DNA from: Trachipleistophora hominis
Lineage: Eukaryota; Microsporidia; Pleistophoridae
Reading direction: 5' to 3'
Length of the DNA stretch: 10,936 nucleotides
Assembly (NCBI GenBank): GCA_000316135.1
Contig: JH993810.1
Span: 35,307 to 46,242 of the forward strand
Of the stretch, positions 8,144 to 10,936 are shown in pieces; position 1 is the first letter of the stretch, and the number at the start of each line of letters is the position of its first letter. The position numbers were made by a program, and so were the translations under genes. Under the pieces are notes generated by a model that was given only the letters and a program-made list of their open reading frames with translations, was not told the DNA's origin and did no database searches.

Positions 8144-8998
8144 TCAAGCTTGATCATAAAAAGCGATTGAACAAAATTTGTTATTAAATACCAGCTTTTT
8201 GTTTTTAATCAGTTCGATATACTCATCATTGAAAACATACCAATTGTTGCCTCTCAATCCAATTGCAAACGCATGTTTCTTCCCAAAACGCTTGCCTTTC
8301 ACAGAAATCACGAGCGCGACCAGCCTGTACTTTTTTCCAAAAATCGTAACTTCTGGGTTGCAAACTATTTTATCACACGTTGTGTCTGTATAGCTATGCA
8401 CGTTCCAAAGACAAACTATCAGTAATTTTGGGAATTCAAATGATTTTTTGTCAATTGTTCTCTCTAGTCCATTTTTTAGCATTTCGTCGACATTACCTCT
8501 CAGAAGTGGATAAAATCGAAGAAATCTCTGTTTTAACGATTCATCACTTTGAATTTTTTTCGTTTTTTCATAATTTTCTTGTGCAAGAAAGAAATCGTTT
8601 GGGATAGTCTTCTCCATATGTATTCCGATATACTCTAGAGCATGTAAAGGGTAGCCACCTTCCTGTGAAAAATCAAATTCGTCTCCTACCTTATCAAACA
8701 TTTTTTTGTATCGTGGTAATAGGTTCAAAGTTTTACCTTTACGCATCATAGCTCTTATCTCAATCAAATTTTTTATCATTTCGTTGTTAGATGAAGAATA
8801 TTTTGTGAGCAACTCGTTGAATTGCTTGGATGAAAACAGCGCTTGCATGGTAGAATTCAAATAACATATTCCCATGCCATTTTTCAATCCACATAGTAGT
8901 GGTTCATGTCGATATTTATACCAAAGAATGAAAGAGAGACCAAATATAAATATTGTAGCTAAAATAACAACAGTGATAATATATGATTTGGGATACAT
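8144..8998 (-). CDS. membrane-anchored minimal ubiquitin-specific protease (USP/UBP, peptidase C19)
   Basis: A cysteine protease expected to cleave ubiquitin from proteins. Residues 6-26 form one hydrophobic segment, followed by YKYR, with no signal cleavage site evident. This suggests an N-terminal anchor with the enzyme in the cytosol. The Cys box is GLKNGMGICYLNS (37-49): Cys45 is the nucleophile and Asn40 the oxyanion residue. A weak Q-box-like segment SQEGGYPLHALEYI (111-124) follows. FPKLLIVCLWNV (189-200) matches the strand before the His box. YRLVALVISVKGKRFGKKHAFAI (224-246) gives His242, and NNWYVFNDEYI (251-261) supplies Asn257, with Asp258 next to it, as the third triad residue. 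At 284 residues it is near the minimum for the fold; no paired CxxC zinc-finger motifs are seen. In-frame TGA and TAG sit directly before the ATG, so the start is fixed. It converges with the SNARE gene. Confidence 0.9.
   Translation of the reverse strand: MYPKSYIITVVILATIFIFGLSFILWYKYRHEPLLCGLKNGMGICYLNSTMQALFSSKQFNELLTKYSSSNNEMIKNLIEIRAMMRKGKTLNLLPRYKKMFDKVGDEFDFSQEGGYPLHALEYIGIHMEKTIPNDFFLAQENYEKTKKIQSDESLKQRFLRFYPLLRGNVDEMLKNGLERTIDKKSFEFPKLLIVCLWNVHSYTDTTCDKIVCNPEVTIFGKKYRLVALVISVKGKRFGKKHAFAIGLRGNNWYVFNDEYIELIKNKKLVFNNKFCSIAFYDQA
8990..8992 (-). promoter_or_regulatory. displaced CCC motif inside the USP gene
   Basis: On the minus strand the start reads ATGTATCCCAAA: CCC is codon 3, three bases after the ATG instead of before it. 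No CCC is present in the 50 bases upstream. It may be plain coding sequence rather than a signal. Confidence 0.25.
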
Positions 8999-9983
8999 AT
9001 CTCACTAATTGTGTATATTTCAATCAATCTAGAAATGGACACTTCTTAAGTGTTAGTTTCATCATTTGATCATCACATATTCTAACCTATTAATTTGCTT
9101 TTGAAGTTATTACGTAGACTGCATGAAGTGTTCCATAGTTTTCCAAAAATTTGTTGGTAAAGGGGCTAAAAAGTTTAAACTAAGGTCTTTGGGGACCGGA
9201 ACCTAAACATTTTATTTTCTCGATCATGGTTAATCAGCGAAACCAGAAATCTGTTTCTATGACTCAAAACTTTGAATAAATCTATAAACAAAACTGCCTT
9301 TACTATTTTTTAATAATAACGAATAATTATGTTTTCTCTCGATCAGAACATCAATCTAGAATGGTAAAATCACTTTTACTTTATTTATTCAAACCGTAAA
9401 AAAATTTGTAAATAATTAATTACTGAACACGGTCAATAATCAGAAACACCTCATGCCAACAAAATTACGTGAACCAAAATGATGAATAATGCAAGCCCTG
9501 ATTCATTTTCTAATGAGCAGCCTATCATCGGCATAATATTTTATTGGACCATGTGCGTTTTATTGCAATCATCAAGAAAGCTGAATAATGATTCGTAATC
9601 CAATGCTAATCATTGGTCATAATAGATACTTTTGGTATGATTCGATCTAAAATTTGCATATTCATGGAAGGCATTATATAAGTTGATTTATTCCAACGAG
9701 CTTTGGAGTAGAAACATAGTATGTTAAATTTGTTAGCAAACGAATGGTAAAGGATACTTTATAATAAAGCAGTTTGTGAATATAAAAAATGTAACATAGT
9801 TGACGTAAATATTACAGCAAAAATTTTAAGCTTCTCCAGGAATTTAATTTACATTTAACTTAAAATTTTTCTGGATTTATTGTGATATTATCTACAGCAA
9901 GATTGTACTCTATTTGGAATACGAATAAAATAATTATTAAATTGGATATAAACCATCCCTATTCTTCTCGCAGTATATCTTGT

Positions 9984-10008
9984 ATGTGGATTCAGTAAAC
10001 GTCCACAT
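9984..10008. repeat. 7-bp perfect inverted repeat
   Basis: ATGTGGA (9984-9990) and TCCACAT (10002-10008) are exact reverse complements around an 11-base loop. The word GATTCA also recurs, overlapping the left arm and just after the right arm. It sits just before repeat copy A and could mark a unit boundary. Confidence 0.45.
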
Positions 10009-10039
10009 GATTCAAATAAACCATGGTAGTTAATAAGCT

Positions 10040-10450
10040 TGTAACCTTTTGCAAATCATGTTATTGTTATTTTATTCATTGCAATATTTTCCAGGGCCTG
10101 TAATGAGACCGCCATTAATTTCGTTGATCAAAAGACAATAATTCGCAAATTTATTGGTCAGCTTGAGGAAAAAAGCTTGATTTAAAATTTTTAAAAGAAG
10201 TATAAATTTATATCTTGTTACGCAGCTTCCGTGTTCTGAAACACACTCGGCAGTTATTTATAATCGATGCCTGCGATAACTCCATCATATGGTAAAAATT
10301 AATTTTTTAACTCCTAAAGAAAAGTGTGAGTTGTTGAAAACGCTTCGATAAATTATAATGGAACCAATTAGAAACATATTTGTTGGGCCGATGCATGTTG
10401 CAACATAAAGGCTATTTATTTAAGTGATTAAATAAAGGAGGCTGGCTCCG
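10040..10450 (+). repeat. degenerate dispersed repeat, copy A
   Basis: It shares TTGGTCAGCTTGAGGAAAAAA (10155-10175) with TTGGCCAGTTCGAGAAAAAA in copy B. TGAAACACACTCGGCAGTTATTTAT is also shared with copy B, 76 bases downstream in both. GCATGTTGCAACAT...TATTTAAGTGATTA (10393-10430), followed by GGCTGGCTCCG, matches copy C. The frame 10045-10185 is open for 46 codons without an ATG. It has a hydrophobic start (VIVILFIAIF) and ends ...KFIGQLEEKSLI-stop, which makes it the best-preserved piece of the shared reading frame. Confidence 0.58.
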
Positions 10451-10484
10451 GGCCAACAATAACAATGTCCGTTGTGCACTACAA

Positions 10485-10936
10485 GTACTTTATTTGCCAG
10501 AGTTCTCACTTTCTGAGATTATCTTTAGTAGTTCAAGGGGCAGATAATATGCAATATCATCATCAATATTGATAAAAGTAAGACTCACAAACTGGTTGGC
10601 CAGTTCGAGAAAAAACAAAAAATTCATTAAACGTTTTGGTAATGAGTAGAATGTTATACGATTTTATAAAATTTTCATACACAGAAACACTGTCAGCAAT
10701 CATTTATGATTGATATTTAAAAACGATCATGCTAGCTGTGAATCAATTTATAACTTCTATTGAGAAACACAAATAATACAAAAATGACTGGTGTAAAACG
10801 AGTTCAAAAACCAAAAAATAACTTTTTAATAGACATTAATATAATCTCCTTTCTCTAGACATGATAGCGTAGTCAGCACTTTTAGATGAAAGCGGTTAAA
10901 AAAAGATTTTAGGGGACTTCTTTGGTATAGATCTCT
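10485..10936 (+). repeat. degenerate dispersed repeat, copy B (runs off the window)
   Basis: It follows copy A with a repeat period of about 440 bases. The frame from 10571 encodes DKSKTHKLVGQFEKKQKIH-stop (to 10630). Its distance from Asp to stop is 57 bases, the same as in copy A. ACAGAAACACTGTCAGCAATCATTTATGATTGAT (from 10680) corresponds to copy A at 10236. AATCTCCTTT at 10843 corresponds to the AATCTCCTT block of copies C and D. The right end is cut by the window. Confidence 0.55.

Larger units (their letters stand above)
8999..10936. other. gene-free region with adjacent degenerate repeats
   Basis: About 1.94 kb with no credible coding frame. The USP promoter must lie at its left end, where a perfect 6-bp hairpin ACACTT-CTT-AAGTGT occurs at 9039-9053. 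Repeat copies A and B occupy the right part. Weaker traces at about 9340-9450 (ACTGAACACGGTCAATAATCA) and 9680-9860 (GAGCTTTGGAGTAGAAA, CTTCTCCAGGAATTTA) suggest older units in the same array. Confidence 0.5.

Noticed and set aside
8178..8607. Plus-strand frames of 71 and 75 codons opposite the USP gene
   Set aside because: They overlap a protein with conserved catalytic motifs on the other strand and show no family features.
1..10936. CRISPR array, rRNA genes, telomeric repeats, bacterial operons
   Set aside because: No regularly spaced identical repeats, no rRNA-like conserved blocks, no short tandem telomere motif at either edge, and the genes are eukaryotic.

Overview
The window reads as nuclear DNA of an intron-poor, AT-rich, parasitic fungus-like eukaryote, most probably a microsporidian. 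Two confidently recognised genes are eukaryote-specific: a proteasomal ATPase and a SNARE. A third is a ubiquitin-specific protease. All are single uninterrupted reading frames. The Vti1-like SNARE (193 residues) and the USP (284 residues) are compact for their families. Three of the four solid genes carry a CCC-type motif 4-9 bases before the ATG, the start-proximal signal described for microsporidia. There is no bacterial operon organisation, Shine-Dalgarno pattern or tRNA/rRNA gene. Coding density is only about one third, so a large, repeat-bearing microsporidian genome fits better than a compact Encephalitozoon-type one. I cannot name the species.

Layout. 178-384 (+) is a possible 68-residue coiled-coil protein. 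385-1668 is intergenic, with an 11-bp inverted repeat and repeat copy D. 1669-2451 (+) is an unrecognised 260-residue charged, helical protein. 2452-3432 is intergenic, with a hairpin and a 16-bp direct repeat. 3433-4707 (-) is the 26S proteasome regulatory ATPase Rpt2. 4708-6150 is a divergent intergenic region. 6151-6732 (+) is a Vti1-like Qb-SNARE. 6733-8143 is a convergent intergenic region holding repeat copy C. 8144-8998 (-) is a minimal ubiquitin-specific protease with an N-terminal membrane anchor. 8999-10936 has no gene; it contains two adjacent repeat copies, A and B, and weaker traces of more.

Functional themes. Rpt2 and the deubiquitinase both act in ubiquitin-dependent turnover: one in the proteasome base, the other removing ubiquitin, probably at a membrane surface. 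The Vti1-like SNARE acts in Golgi/endosome/vacuole fusion. The genes alternate in strand and are separated by 1-1.4 kb, so I see no co-transcription.

The most unusual structure is not a gene. Four copies of a roughly 400-bp degenerate repeat lie in the same orientation at about 720-1115, 6790-7205, 10040-10450 and 10485-10936. They share collinear short blocks. Near one end they share what looks like the decayed C-terminus of a small reading frame ending in a stop codon. All repeat claims come from alignment by eye and need a proper self-comparison.
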